Of a stretch of DNA of 64,000 nucleotides, positions 44,444 through 56,589 are shown one piece after another. Below the pieces are notes generated by a model. The model had not been told where the DNA came from, did no database searches, and saw only the letters and a program-made list of their open reading frames with translations. Location: assembly GCA_907165135.1 (NCBI GenBank), contig OU015566.1, positions 11,702,157 to 11,766,156 on the forward strand, written 5' to 3'. Each line of letters begins with the position of its first letter. The stretch's first letter is position 1. The position numbers were made by a program, and so were the translations under genes. Source of the DNA: Oikopleura dioica. Taxonomy: Eukaryota > Chordata > Appendicularia > Copelata > Oikopleuridae.

Positions 44444-47400
44444 ATGTTCAGATGGTTCAGAAAAAGTAAATCCACAGGTGATTTTCTACTAGTTGTCGTG
44501 ATTTGATTGATATTATAGGGGACACAAGCTCAGAATACAGTACTTCGGCCTGCACAAGTTACTCGGCCGAACAATCTGAAGAGGAAAGTGATGAGGAAGA
44601 AGAAGACCTGGAAGAACAAGCTGAAGGTATCATAGAATCACATTCAAGTATCAATTATTTTTTTTGAGAGAGTGAAAGTGATGCTGATACAGTTGTTGAA
44701 GATGAATCAGGTGTCAGCTCTCTCGAGGAAGAAGATAGTGCCGAAGAATCTGAACTTGATTCTGTTGAAATTGTTTCAGAGAAACAGCCAGTTTATAGAC
44801 AAAATACCGTTGTCAGAGCTCCTTTTTCGGCGATCCAGGTAAGAAAAAATGAGTAAAGTTTTCAACAATATAACTGCCCAGGAAGATGAAGAAGAGTCAG
44901 AAGAGGAAGAAGAAGATGAGGAGTCAACGATTCAAGACATTGAAGATCACAATCAGCTGATGCTTACTGAGGAGGAAGATTCGAGTGGTACGCGTTTGAA
45001 TATTTACAAATTTTGAATTATTGATCAGAGGCTCTTGAATCCAGTGCTTTGGACGAGGAAGAAGAAATCGAAGAATCGGTTGAGATTTCGCAGAGCACAG
45101 AAGTACTTTCAGAGAGTCAGACAGAAGAAGAAAGTACAGAAATCACAGAGGAAGAGAGCGAGGAAGAAGAGTCGGAAGAAGAAGAAGAGGAGAGAGAGGA
45201 AGAAGGAACTACAGTAGAAACAGTAGGGAATAATATGACCACGACGGCAGATTTAACAGAAGATGATATCCTTTCGATCACAGAAGAAGATTCAGACATA
45301 TCAGCGACTACGAAGTCCAAATCATCTAAAAAATCCAGGAAGTCCCTCAAACTCATCGAGAGAATATCCAGTAGCATGTCCTTGTCCTCAATTTCCTCCG
45401 CCGGAATGAGCAAATCTTCCTCACAAAAATCATTGAAGTCAAAATTGAAACAAAAAGTATCCGATTCCTGCCAAATCGAGCCAACAAATCCCTCTTTAAA
45501 AAGTGAGCATGTTCATCTTCAGCGAGAAACACTATTTGGACTGCCCAGAGATCACACTGGAGATGCGCTTATTGATGCAGCTACTCAAGGAGCACAGGTA
45601 TTTCGAATGCCGTATTCTTCAGAATTTTTATTGCTTTTAGCTTTCTAGCTGATATTAACATCTGAAGTTTAGACAACAACAAAAGTGTCCAACCGAATTC
45701 AACAGCTTCTTCAAACACTCTCCAAGCCAAGAAAAAAGCCTCTTACTGAATTCTACACTGGTAGCGCAAACGCAACAGCACTTACCGGTGTTCCTCGCGC
45801 GACAGGTCAAGTTGGCCACATTCTTGTCGGAAAGCATCTTCCTCAGCCTGATGACGATTTTCTTGAGCTATTTCTACAGCATGTTTACGAGAGACCAAAA
45901 GAGCCAGCTTTTACTTCTTGGAATAGCAAAGGAAAACTCAAAACTTGGACCTGGTCGAAGCTCCATGCGAAAGCACTTTCAGCAGCTCACGAGCTCACTG
46001 CACGAGTAGAACTCGAAGCAGGGGATACAGTAGCGTTGATGATCCCAAATGCATCTCCGTTTTTCTTCTTGGCATCATTCATGGGATGTTTACTCGCCGA
46101 AATCACCCCAATCTCGATTGAAATGCCCATTACGAATTCAAAAGAAGGAATGACTGCGCGTTTCGGCCATCTTCTCCGTTCGGCGAATATCACCGTCGTC
46201 ATAACTACCCCATTTTACGCCAAGGCGTTAAGAAAACGCGATAATATTTTGACAAATTGGCCTCATGTCGAATTTGAAAGCTTGCATCTGAAAAATGCGC
46301 CCGCGAAATTTGAGTTTACTCCGATCGATCAAAGAACTCAATCGTCTCGTTTTATGGAGTACAATGTTCAAGGTGGGCAGATTCATGCGATTGTTCGCCC
46401 TTCAAAAATGATTGTTCATACTGCCAAGCGGATACAAGATCGGCTTGGACTTGATTCCTTCGATGTTGTCAGCTGCTTGAGCGATTTCAAGCGACAATCC
46501 GGACTCATGTTCGCTGTGCTGACACCAGTGGTAGTGGGATGTCACTGTCTGATTTTCCCGTTTACAGTTTGCAAACAGAAGCCTGAGCTTTGGATTGAAA
46601 CTATTGGCGCAATCTCCGCGACAGTCATTATTGGAAGCTCCAAAGAATTCGGATGGGGCTCTATGGCCAGATTGAAGGATAAATACGCTACAAAGAAGTC
46701 GCCTCTTCCAGATCTAAGCAGTGTCAAATCAACAATCGTCACTGATGGTGCTACACCACTCGCTATTACCTATGCCGTTCGAGTTGTATCGGAGATGAGC
46801 TCGATTGACCTGTCCCTGTCATCCATGAAGCCACTTGTTTGGTCCGATCTTGTTGGTGTCGTATGTCTACGAGACAGGGCAGATGATCTTGCTTCTGTCG
46901 CGCTGAATCGAGAGTTCTTGACTTTTGGCGTTGTTCGCGAATCAAAAGGCGATGGAGATCCAATTCATGCTTACTACAACGGTTCCATCGTTCCCGGACT
47001 GAGAATGGCTGTTGTTCCTGCCACAAACCATCCTTATGACATGGTCCAAAACGGCGACTCAAACAAAACCGAGACATTCAAGCCAGTTCGAATGGACGAG
47101 CTTGGCGAAATCATCATCAGCGGCTTCGGCCTTGATCATCAAACTCTACACAATTTGAATATCGTCGGCGATCGAATTTTCAAATGCAGACTCGATGTTT
47201 CCGGAAATAAAAACTACACAAAAGAAGAAAAAACTGAAACTTGGTCGCGCTATTGGGTGAGAACTGGCATTCTCGGGGCGATGGTCAGATCTGAGGATAT
47301 TTGCACCCTTGGTAGGATCAAAGATCGACTCGAGATTAGTGGAAGATTTCATAACTCGCTTGATATGAGCGTCTCGATTCTCCAAGCAGCGCCGTTTCCT

Positions 47401-49777
47401 CATGAAAGTCGAGTGATAGTTTTCGATATTCCGGTAATGAGTCGAAGACGAATTGCAGTTGTGGCTGAGCAGCCACCAGATGTCTGTGACGATGTCGTCT
47501 ACGGTTGGATGAACGATGTCATGTCTGCAATCAACTCAAAGCATCATGAATCTGTCTTTACCATCTGCACCATTCCTGCGGGCGTAATTCCTCGAAAACC
47601 AGCCGGCGGTGTTGATATCTTCGAAGTAAGACGGCGACTCTTAACCGGAAATCTACATCCACTTCATATTCTCTGCTGCCCTCACGCTGCTATTCATAAT
47701 CTTCCTCGAGCAAGAGAGAAGATTCTTGGAATGGGGCCGAATTCGATTATGCAAGGCTTTGTTGTAGCAGGATCGCAGCCAGCAGAAATCACTACTGATC
47801 CGATTCCCGAGGAAATTTTCATGTTCGAGAAGCCTATTCATCAGCTTCTTTTGGAAATCGCCGAGTTACCATCAGTAAAAGAAAACGTTATTATGCTCAA
47901 CAATCCTCAAGACGTTGGAGGACAACCATCTCGACTGACATTTGCTCAACTTTCTCTCGAAGCGAGAAAATTCGCTGGGAGACTTTTGGCTGCTGGAATC
48001 AAGGCAGAAGATCGAGTGATAGTTTGTCTCAAGTCTACGATGTTTCCCATTGGCATGTATGCTTGCTTGCTTGTTGGCTGCGTTCCGATTCCGATAAGGC
48101 CGCCTTCTGAAAATTCAATTTCTACTGTAGCCCTTGTTTGCAGAGAATCAAAAGCGAAAATTGCCATCACCTCTACTTCTATGGTGCGTTTTCTAAGGAA
48201 GTCACTCCATATTCAAGTTTTTCCAATCGACGATGTCGACGAAAGCACCGAAAGCATCGCTCCCATCGAAACTTTCGCTCAATTTTTCAAGGGCCCTGAA
48301 AATCTGTGCTATGCAGATTATACTGTTTCCGCTTCTGGATACTTGTATGGAAGGCCAGTGACTTTTAAAGAAATTGCATTTCAATGCGCTCAATTGAAAG
48401 CGCAGCTGGATCTTCAGTCTTTAGCTACGGTTCTGTGTGTTTTAGAACCTTACAATGGATTGGGGCTAATTTTATCCGTGTTTCTGCCTGTTTATTGTGG
48501 AGTAGAGGTATCTCTACGAATTTGATGTCGTTTCATTTTTCCTAGGTTTTTCATATTCTACCATCTTGGTCAGAATGGCGAGTTGATGCTCTCATGGCAC
48601 TGATGACAAAGCATGAATACATATTTCTACAATCTACTGTCGCAGAAAGTATCATCGAGAGCAATAGTTGCCAGGATGCAAGAAAAGCATTCGACATGCG
48701 TGCTGTGCAGCAGCTATCGATTGTCCACCAGTCGAAGGCAGATTTTGGGCTGATAGATGGAGTAAGAGAGACACTGTCGCGATATGATCTCAGGAATGGT
48801 TTAATCAAAATCATAGATGAGAATTAAATTTGCAGATCTTTTAAACCATCTTTGAGCGGAATAAAAGTAGCTCCGATTCATGTTTCCAACTTGACGCCAA
48901 TTCTAGCACTGCCAATGCCAACGGTAGAATTTAAAATCTTCATGCGAAACTGAAGTTTTTTAGAAACCACAATTGACTATTCGCTATTTGGATAAGAAAG
49001 AACTCCGCAATGATAGAATTCAATTTACCGCAAAGGGTGCTCCATTTTCGACGGCGATTTTATGTGCTGGTCCTGTTGCTCCTGAAAGTAAAGCTATCAT
49101 TGTGAATATATCAACTGGTGGCCAAGCAGGAATGAATCAAATCGGCGAGCTTTGGGTCAGTAAACGATCTATTCTCATTTTTTAATATTTTCTCAAGATC
49201 TCCAAAAACAATCGCACAAGAAATTACGAAACAGTGGTTGGGGCCGGGGCCAATTTTATAGCTGAAAATGAAAGTCTTCATGCAACGGTTAAAACTGGCT
49301 GTTCAAAAACGCTTTTCATCCGGACCGGCCTGCTTGGTTTCATCATGTCCCCTCAAGGACCCGATTTACCTCCAGAACTCTTCATAACTGGTAGAATTGC
49401 TGATCAAATTGTCATAAGAGGGATGAGTTTCGCGCCAGAAGATATCGAAAACTGCGTCAAAAGAGCGCATAGAGCCATAAGTTCTTGCGCAGCATTTTCT
49501 ATTGCTGGTTTATTGGCTGTTGCAATCGAGCTTCCAGGGCCAGAAGGGATAGCTCTTGATTTGGTAAGAAGGCGAAAGATGCAAGAATAATTTATTTCAG
49601 TCCCTGCTTGTTACAATGCGACTACTCAATGAGCTCGAGATTCCGCTTGGAATTTTTGTCGTTTTGGATCCAGGAACTATCCCTACAGACTCAGCAGGGG
49701 GAAAACAAAGAAAACTACTTTGCGATCTTTTTGTCGAGAATGCTCTCGACCCTATATTTGTTGCTTACAATATGTGA
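44444..49777 (+). CDS. DIP2: Disco-interacting protein 2 homolog (DIP2), tandem adenylate-forming domains
   Basis: Eleven exons: 44444-44477, 44519-44626, 44669-44838, 44882-44987, 45029-45597, 45673-48507, 48546-48793, 48836-48923, 48964-49155, 49198-49563, 49601-49777. They close to 1,630 residues. The start MFRWFRKSKS leads into a 300-residue acidic, Ser/Glu-rich region that replaces the DMAP1-binding domain usual at the DIP2 N-terminus. RIQQLLQTLSKPRKKPLTEF then opens the conserved part, with two AMP-binding/acyl-CoA-synthetase-like domains (first from about residue 380, second from about 1050). The C-terminus LDPIFVAYNM is diagnostic of DIP2. In other animals DIP2 acts in lipid metabolism and neuronal development. 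The intron at 48794-48835 only keeps frame with a GA donor (CTCAG|GAATGG). Confidence 0.9.
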
Positions 49778-49944
49778 TTAATAAAATTCATTCATTTTTT
49801 TGCATTAGTATACAGAATCGGTTTTTATTTACCGTTTATTTTAGTATATGAAATCATTCGATATGCAGTATCGATTATTTATCGGATTATAAAGCTGTTT
49901 ATTGAGAAAAAGAACAGAAAATAAAGAATGTTAACTAATCACAT

Positions 49945-50636
49945 TCAATAAGGCTGCGTAATGACTGGAGACTGAGTGGGAACGATGATGGTGGTGGGGT
50001 GAGTTTGTCGCTCGTGCTGAACCATGGCGCAGACGGTGCAGCAGATTACTGCGAGAAGATCCCTAAAAATACTTAGGCAATATAAATTTCTTCTTTCTTA
50101 CATCAAAGTATCTCTTTGTAGTCCATATTTGCTTTGAATTTCTTTTCGTTGTTCGTAGACGAGCGAAACCGCGATCTTAAAACAGTTGTAGCAAAGTAAC
50201 TTACCAGAATCACAGTTAACAACAAAATTTACTAACGTATCCTCCAATGCATGTTACACATTGAATATAGTAGGCGAGATGCGGAACTGACGAGCAAAGA
50301 AGCTCTGGAAGCCACGACGACCAAATTCCATTCCAGGTTCCTAAGATTTCGCCCAAGCAGAATAACGCGGTACGTGAGCCAGCTTTGGACCTGTCGAGTG
50401 AAGTTTGAGTCGAATGAAAAGTCAAGCAGGGGACGAAAATGGTCTTGATACAGAGTCCAAGATCACAATAAAAAAGCGGCGATGAAAATTGAGTGCTCTG
50501 GATAATTGTCGGCTTTTCGATGTTCAGATTTTATAGCTTTCCATATTTTTAAAGCTTCAAGAAACATTCCTGGGAAGGTGCCATCCCACTTGGCTGAGAA
50601 ATTACAGGTTCAGTGGTTTCACTCATCGCATAAATT
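49945..50636 (-). CDS. PLAC8/cornifelin-like membrane protein, copy 2
   Basis: Exons 50636-50580, 50512-50237, 50175-50102 and 50062-49945 close to 174 residues. Features of the PLAC8 family are a hydrophobic cysteine-bearing centre (FYCDLGLCIKTIFVPCLTFH), then QRKEIQSKYG, a short hydrophobic CC segment (AVICCTVCAMVQHE) and a Pro/Thr tail. The central insert is longer than in typical PLAC8 proteins. It shares exon phases and the 74-bp exon 3 with its neighbour at 50932-51640. Intron 1 requires a GA donor (CCCAG|GAATGT). PLAC8-like proteins are small membrane proteins with varied roles, so the specific function is unknown. Confidence 0.7.
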
Positions 50637-50931
50637 TTCAAAATATATTATAATTATTATATATATATTATTATATATATATATATTATATATATATATA
50701 TTAATAATATATATATTATAATATAATTATCACAATTCCAAGAAAAAATCAAATCAGCAAATGGTATTCTAGAGACTTTTTCATTTAAATTTCGATTTCC
50801 CGCACAAATTAAGTAAAGCGTAGCTTGATAGTTTTTTTTTGATAATTGTAAACAAATAAAGAATTTATTATTAAAATAAAGATAACATACAATAATATTT
50901 TTTCGAGCTCTTTCGGTGAGTTCTCCAAGAT
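50637..50931. repeat. (TA)n-rich simple repeat in intergenic gap
   Basis: 50643-50735 is almost pure TA/TAT repeat. The rest of the gap between the two PLAC8-like genes is AT-rich and holds no gene. Confidence 0.8.
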
Positions 50932-51640
50932 TCAGTTCATTTGTGGAGAGGCTTGGTCAATCTGTTGTAAAGGAATCGGCTGAGTGACTACAGCCGACTG
51001 ATTTGGAACAATGATGAATCGAGGATGAGTCTGAAGTTCGTGCTGGACCATAACGCAGATTTGACAGAACCAGATGGCAAGAAAATCGCTGGAAACCATC
51101 AAGTTGAACGTTTCTAATTGATGACAAAACTTACATCAAAGAATCGCTGCGAATCCCATATTTATTTTGTATTTGCTTTCGTTGTTGGTAGATCAAGACT
51201 TTTTCGATCTTAAAAATGTTTGAATGCAACGTTGAATGCAATGGTACTAACAAGCATATCAACTGTTCCTACACATTGCAGAATCGGTGCAAAAATGATA
51301 GATTTTGTGATGATTGTGCCAGCAAAAATCGCAATCATACTGATTTCTGCACAGGAGTAGAATGCTGTCAATGGCCTCGCTTTTGACTCGTCCAAAACTT
51401 CTTGGGTTGAGTAAAAAGTCAGGAATGAGCAAAAATATGTTTTGATGCAAAGTCCAACATCGCAGTGGAAAAGTGAGTGACTGAAATCAGGCCTTTGGAT
51501 CAATATCGGCTTTTGGCTCTCAAAAGGTGCAAATTTTTAATTTTCAAACTTCGAAAAGTAAAAATTAAGAACTGACCCTGGGTAATTACAGGTGCCATCG
51601 CACTAGGCTCTGACACAATGGGCTCGTTGTGTTCACTCAT
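50932..51640 (-). CDS. PLAC8/cornifelin-like membrane protein, copy 1
   Basis: Exons 51640-51578, 51509-51252, 51208-51135 and 51088-50932 close to 183 residues. It aligns throughout with copy 2: MSE....EP start, FHCDVGLCIKTYFCSFLTF, a hydrophobic insert, QRKQIQNKYGI, then FLAIWFCQICVMVQHELQTHPR and a Gln/Pro-rich tail. The QxxxQxKYGI ... Q-H-E order matches the second half of the PLAC8 domain. Intron 1 has a GG donor (ACCCAG|GGTCAG) where copy 2 has GA. The two genes arose by tandem duplication. Confidence 0.7.
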
Positions 51641-51738
51641 CTCCGAAGCTCAGAAAATTCAACTAATGGCAAGTCGAAAATGCCTTCTCTAAACCAAAAT
51701 TCACGGATGATTCTAGAGATAGGCTAAAGAAGATTTTT

Positions 51739-52010
51739 TTGCGAAATTAGCATTGAGAGCGAAGCTTGCCTGGCAGCAGCATTTCGAGTACGGCTGATTC
51801 CATGTAAAAGCGCGATCCATGTAAAAACTAAAGCATGTAAAAATCGATTCCATGTAAAAACATTCTTTTACATGGATTGCATCTTTACATGGTTTCAACC
51901 GGACAAAAAAAGCTGAATTCATGTAAAAGTAATTTTTCTGAAAAAATAAATGAAACCATGTAAAATTTGTGAAAAAGATGGAATTCATGTAAATTTATTT
52001 TTTTCAGCGG
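51739..52010. repeat. Repeat cluster shared with the flanks of the 5S/SL palindrome
   Basis: About 50 bp at 51739-51795 (contains GCATTGAGAGCGAAGCTTGC) matches the reverse complement of 63185-63250. It is followed by eight or more copies of CATGTAAA in both orientations (51801-51990), as also seen at 60683-60822. This looks like the remnant of a repeat unit associated with the SL/5S locus. Confidence 0.65.
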
Positions 52011-52493
52011 ATCATCTGACTCAACCCTCAAGTTATTCGAAGTTTCGACAAGAAAGGTATGTTTCTTATGTCTTTTCTGTAACTTTTACTTCTTATTTAG
52101 TTATAAGAAGATCTTCCTGGTCCTTCAGAAGCCTCAAAGAAATTCGACTGGTTAGAAATCAAGCTACGCAATTATTAAGACAAATTCTCTTTCGTTTTTT
52201 CTGTATCTATGATCAAAATCCTTTGCTTTGTTCTTAATAAAATGTAAAAATTAACAAAAGACAATTCTTAAATTGAAGCGGAGAGTGTGGGTTACGATCC
52301 CACTAGACCGCTTTAACAAAGCTAAAGAAGTCTAATCCAAGACGCTCTCGAGTCATAACGCTTCTTCATAAAAGAAGTTGAATCAATTGTTAATTAGATT
52401 TGCAGGGAATTTTAAACAACTTTGATCATTGACCCAAAAAAACTAGAAATCATCTCTGAAATTATGGCTTCTTTTGAAAAAGAATCAGACTAG
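52011..52493. other. Intergenic, no supported gene
   Basis: Contains a short tRNA T-arm-like motif (GTGGGTTACGATCCCACT near 52287-52304) without a convincing full cloverleaf. Nothing else recognised. Confidence 0.35.
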
Positions 52494-52496
52494 TAC

Positions 52497-52880
52497 CTGT
52501 CGTCGTTGATTTTCAATAGTGTCTCGATGCTTGTCGAATGTCTTTTCAAGCTCTTCAAGCTGTTTCATCTTGAGCTACATTTTCTTCACTTGGAAATCAA
52601 CAAGGACTGCAACCAGATATCTGATTTTTCTTTCTTCTTGTGATGCAAGATGTTTTGCTTTTACAGCGGCAGAAGAAAGAGCTTCTGCGGTGGCCTTTTC
52701 GAGTTCCTCGTCGGTCATGTCTGGGTTTTCTTTCTTGGTCGGAGAAGAGCCTTTGCCTGAAACTTGATTAAAACGATCAGTTACCGCAGCGATGAGCACA
52801 TTTTGGTTTCCTTTATTGTCCCTGTTCGTAATCGGCTTGTCTTCCTTGATTTTCTTCTTTGTAAAACGTCGTTGAGTTGA
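52497..52880 (-). pseudogene. SMARCC (BAF155/170, SWI3) fragment with in-frame stop
   Basis: The minus-strand translation matches the region just before the C-terminal coiled coil of SMARCC1/2, a SWI/SNF chromatin-remodelling subunit: ATAEALSSAAVKAKHLA, EERKIRYLVAVLVDFQVKKM, then QLEELEKTFDKHRDTIENQ. A TAG at 52577-52575 interrupts it where the family has Glu or Lys. The upstream part is a charged linker and no other SMARCC domain (SWIRM, SANT) is present. It ends at a GT donor-like site, so it derives from genomic DNA rather than a spliced mRNA. Most likely a partial duplicated pseudogene. Confidence 0.7.
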
Positions 52881-52993
52881 TCTGGACCTAAATGCATAAA
52901 TTATGATAAGTACTTCACAGCTTCTAGAATCGGGAGGTTGAAGTTTTGATTTTACGGTTATAACTCACTCCTAAGTTACTGGAGTCTAAAGAG

Positions 52994-53173
52994 ATGACGA
53001 AAACTCCGGGCGAGAAGAACAAAAAGGTTGTTGAGAAAGCGAAAAAACGTGCGAAGAGAAAGCGCGATGATTTGGAAAAGATCTTTCCAGTATCTGAGCC
53101 CTTGAGCCCGCTCGAAATCGATGACATGAAGGATATGTCATCATATTCTAATCCGGAGGAAAAGTTCAATTAA
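52994..53173 (+). CDS. Possible small basic/acidic protein (59 aa)
   Basis: The frame begins MTKTPGEKNKKVVEKAKKRA, continues with a basic stretch and ends with an acidic, Ser/Pro-containing tail (SEPLSPLEIDDMKDM). The composition looks coding, and the opposite-strand frame looks like its shadow. There is no splice or homology support; it could be an exon of a broken gene. Confidence 0.25.
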   Translation: MTKTPGEKNKKVVEKAKKRAKRKRDDLEKIFPVSEPLSPLEIDDMKDMSSYSNPEEKFN

Positions 53174-53690
53174 CTGACATTATCTGATAATTATTTTTCA
53201 ATTTTTGTCAATTTGATTAAACTTTGAAAGCTTGTTGGCATCCAGCCTCATTCAAACTTTGGCAACATCTCATTTTACGTTCTCATACTCGGAGGCATTT
53301 TCCGGTTCTATCCGAGGAACCCGACAGACAAGGGGTCAAAGAATATGAACAGAATTTTTTTTTTCAGAAGATGTTGTCATCAGACCCTCAACGAACCCTT
53401 TAATTGAAGCTAAGAATCTAAGCTACAAGAAAAGATGAATTAAAAGCCTACTTTTAAGATTTTCATTGATTATTTTGATAGAAAACCAATCAGTACCCGA
53501 AAAATAGCCATTTTTATCGAATATTCGCTCTAAAATTTTTTCGCCTGACTTTAAGGGTATGGTTACAGTAGTTTTTTACGGTGAAAACGTCAAGATAGCT
53601 ACAGGTTACCCAAACTCTACCTAGGTACCCTTAAGACCCCTGTACAGACTTCAAGCGGTTTAAAACCCGCCCGGGAACGCGTCATTACGA
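53174..53690. other. Intergenic, no supported gene
   Basis: I see no coding or repeat signal that I can name here. Confidence 0.4.
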
Positions 53691-54956
53691 TGAGGATCAT
53701 CTGTACCGATGGCGATTGAATTGCAAGTGCCATCGAGGGGTTGCTGAGAAAAAAAAGGACAAGGAGAAAGGATGTGAAGATGAAAATTCTGCGGAAAAGT
53801 TTCCTATTTGCTCATGTTCGATACAAATGTACGGGTACTGTTTGGATCCCTACAACGAAGATTACTACGACCTTGATAACTGGAAACTCTTGCCGATCAA
53901 GAAGCCGCATATAAATGAAAATTACTGTCAAGTGAAGTATACTGATATGTGGAACAAGTGGATAGGCACGAGATTATAAATAACAAATTTACCTGATGAT
54001 CTTGAGGAGAAACCAGTTGACGGTAGTGGTTAATTTGATCTTCTATCGCGCTCTAAAAATTTTCATGAGACAATTCTTAATTTTGATTCTTCAAGTAAAA
54101 ATTAAAACCGTGTTATATGAGTTTGCGGGGATGTGTTTTTTATACTGTCCTGTTTCCTGTTTTGCAGATGGTCTCAAAAAGAAATTCCTCTTCCTGTATA
54201 TGACTATTAGTTATAAAAATTATTTAAATCTCTTAAAAAGCCACGCGGATGGCAGATAACGTGACGGGCTCGACGCGGCTCAACATGAAACAATTTAAAG
54301 CTGTCATTGGAAAGAATTTTTCAACTGAAATGGATGCTGATCTTTTTAACGAAAAACGCACGACTAGAATACGACAAAACGCACAGTATCACCTTCATAA
54401 ATCGATCGTTACCGATGATGAGAGCGTTGTTTGCCAAGCCTACAGAATGCAAAATTTGAGAGTTTGGTGGTGCGACCCCGTAATGGAAAAATATAGTGGC
54501 TCAGTTATGGTTCAGAAAATTGATCTACCTGTTGAAAAGTACTGTTAGTGGATAACGTTGAGCTTATGAATGTAGTCCAATCCAGAGTTGGTTAAAAAGT
54601 ATACTTCATATGAGCTTCAGTGATGAAGGAATTCCGAGCCATTTCGTACTTCAATGCGCTTCAAGAATGAAGGGCGCTCTGCAGAATTTTGTAGCGCAGG
54701 GGGAAGTGCACTTTTTCCAGCTCTGGTCCAACCCCTAAAATATATTTCTCTGAACTTATAAAAGACAATTTTTATAGGCGCAACACTGTATTTACAACTG
54801 AGTACTATTATCGACAATTGTCGCGTGCAACAACGATTTATATCGGTACCAAATAATCCCTATTGCACTCTGTAGCTTCTATATTAAGATGGCATTTTTT
54901 CGATAGCGAATAAATGTGGCGATGTCATGCAGTTGATAGTAATATCAGAAGCCGTC

Positions 54957-56361
54957 AAGCATGGAGAAAATATTTTCAGAGGATTTGGCGTACCGCGTTA
55001 TTATATTTTGGTTCCGAGTAAATCAAGCGATTGCTACGAACAAATTTGGCGAGAGCTAAAGAAGAACACAAATGGAATGCCAAACTTACAGTGCATAGTT
55101 ACGTAAGTACCTTTGAGATCGTTGGAGAATGAAAGGAAGCGGACAGAATTGCGGTCGTGTGCTGGGCGAGAAGGTAGTCGGTAGTTGAACTTTCGCGTGA
55201 ATCTATTCCCTTCGCAGGAGATCTGCTTCCAGAACTAGCTGCAGATAAAATGCTGGTATGATGTTATCAACGCGTGGCTTCGCCATGTCACCTGAAATTC
55301 ATCCTAAATTTCAAGTGAAAGTGTCTCTCGATTCGCTGAAATTTTCATAGAAATTGAAGGTTCTCTTCCATGATTTCAGAAATTGAAGAGCTTTCTGGTC
55401 TCGGCAGCCTGGATAGAAAACCTGGGTCAGGGACCCTGACTCAGGGTCTCAGATAATTTTAAATGAAAAGCCGCATAGCGGCTTTTTTAAGAAACGAAGC
55501 CGCATCGCGGCTTCGCCAAAATGGAATAATAGGTTGAAAATGAATAACCGCTAAAATAAGTTTTTTTGCAAAGCCGCTTTGCGGGTTCGTTTTAAAAAAA
55601 GCCGCTACTTAAGATCTTTCGGACCCTGGCTCAGGATTTCTACACAGGTTGCGAAGCGCAGTTCTACCTTTGTCGAAAAGAAACGGGTGCCAGGGACAAG
55701 ATGGTTTCTGCCAGGCGGCGACCAAGTTGTCTAAAACGAAATAAGGGAGAACGAAGGGACCTGAAAAGCTACCGAGGATTTTGTAGATGACGCTGTTGCG
55801 AAAGAGCACATCGGGAAAGAGGACGGCCATGCGCTGTCTGTACTTCCAGAGCTCCCACTTGACGATCGCTTAGGATCGTCGCCGTCAGCTCCAGCCCGAT
55901 CGGCGTGAACGTTTGAAGAAAGAATTCCCCAATGTAACCCATCACAAATGTGGCTTTCATCAGTACCAGTCGTTTCGACGCGCAATCGGAAGATACGGCC
56001 TGCTCAGGACGTATGATCATCGATTTGACGACGATGAAGAAGCTGGCATGAAATCAAGGAAGAAAAAATCGAAAAAGTCGAAAAAATCAGATACTGGTGG
56101 AGTGTGTTCTGAGCTTAAAAAGCTCCTCTACGCAGCGCAATATTTTCCCTTGGGAACTGAGCGTATCAGAGTCGCCTATATCGACCTAATTCAGCAGCAG
56201 ATTGATGGATTGAAACTCAAGGGTCAAGCTGCTGATTGGGATTCCTTCATGCGCTACTTGTTGCAAACATATTTCGCCACTGATGCTACATTCCCACCAG
56301 ATTCATGGGCAGATATTTCAGCGCGGAGAATACGAAATGGCGCAGGAATGTTTAGATAAGC
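54957..56361 (+). pseudogene. Mutator-like (MULE) transposase fragments
   Basis: An exon at about 54957-55092 reads FGVPRYYILVPSKSSDCYEQ and on to a PNLQCIVT segment. This is the stretch before the TDFE motif of MULE transposases, ending at a GTAAGT donor. About 800 bp later, 55913-56359 reads EFPNVTHHKCGFHQYQSFRR, the conserved FP....C.FH....+ block, then LKKLLYAAQYFPLGTERIRV and AYIDLIQQQ, as in the region after it. The DFE-containing stretch between them is not found, and 55100-55900 contains unrelated repeats. The transposase is therefore most likely broken. The start is unknown. Confidence 0.5.
55409..55623. repeat. Cluster of short GCCGC/GCGGC palindromes
   Basis: Several copies of AAGCCGCNNNGCGGCTT-like palindromes (about 55471-55490, 55496-55516, 55570-55590) lie next to CCTGGGTCAGGGACCCTGAC and its relative GGACCCTGGCTCAGG. 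The same two motifs recur at 59600-59790 and in part at 58422-58440, so this is a dispersed short repeat family. Confidence 0.6.
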
Positions 56362-56589
56362 TCATTTGAGAACAAATTTGAAATCTTACCTTTGTAACGT
56401 TTTGTTTCCAGCTTTTTGTTGTCGCGCGCTGATGCGTTTTTCATACTTGTGATAGACCAATTCGATGAAGCTATCGCACCTAAAGCAGAAATCAATTCGA
56501 TTGTCAGTTAATATAATTGTATGTTGAGTAATATAAGCCCTTATTCTTGCATATAAACTAGAAAAGTTGATCAAACGAATAATATTTCC

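Noticed and set aside
52287-52304. tRNA-like T-arm motif
   Set aside because: No acceptor, D or anticodon arms could be placed around it; possibly a tRNA-derived repeat fragment.
55609-55985. Minus-strand frame with hydrophobic stretches (MAVLFPDVLFRNSVIY)
   Set aside because: It partly overlaps the transposase-like plus-strand frame, matches no family I know, and lies in repeat-rich DNA. I could not support it.
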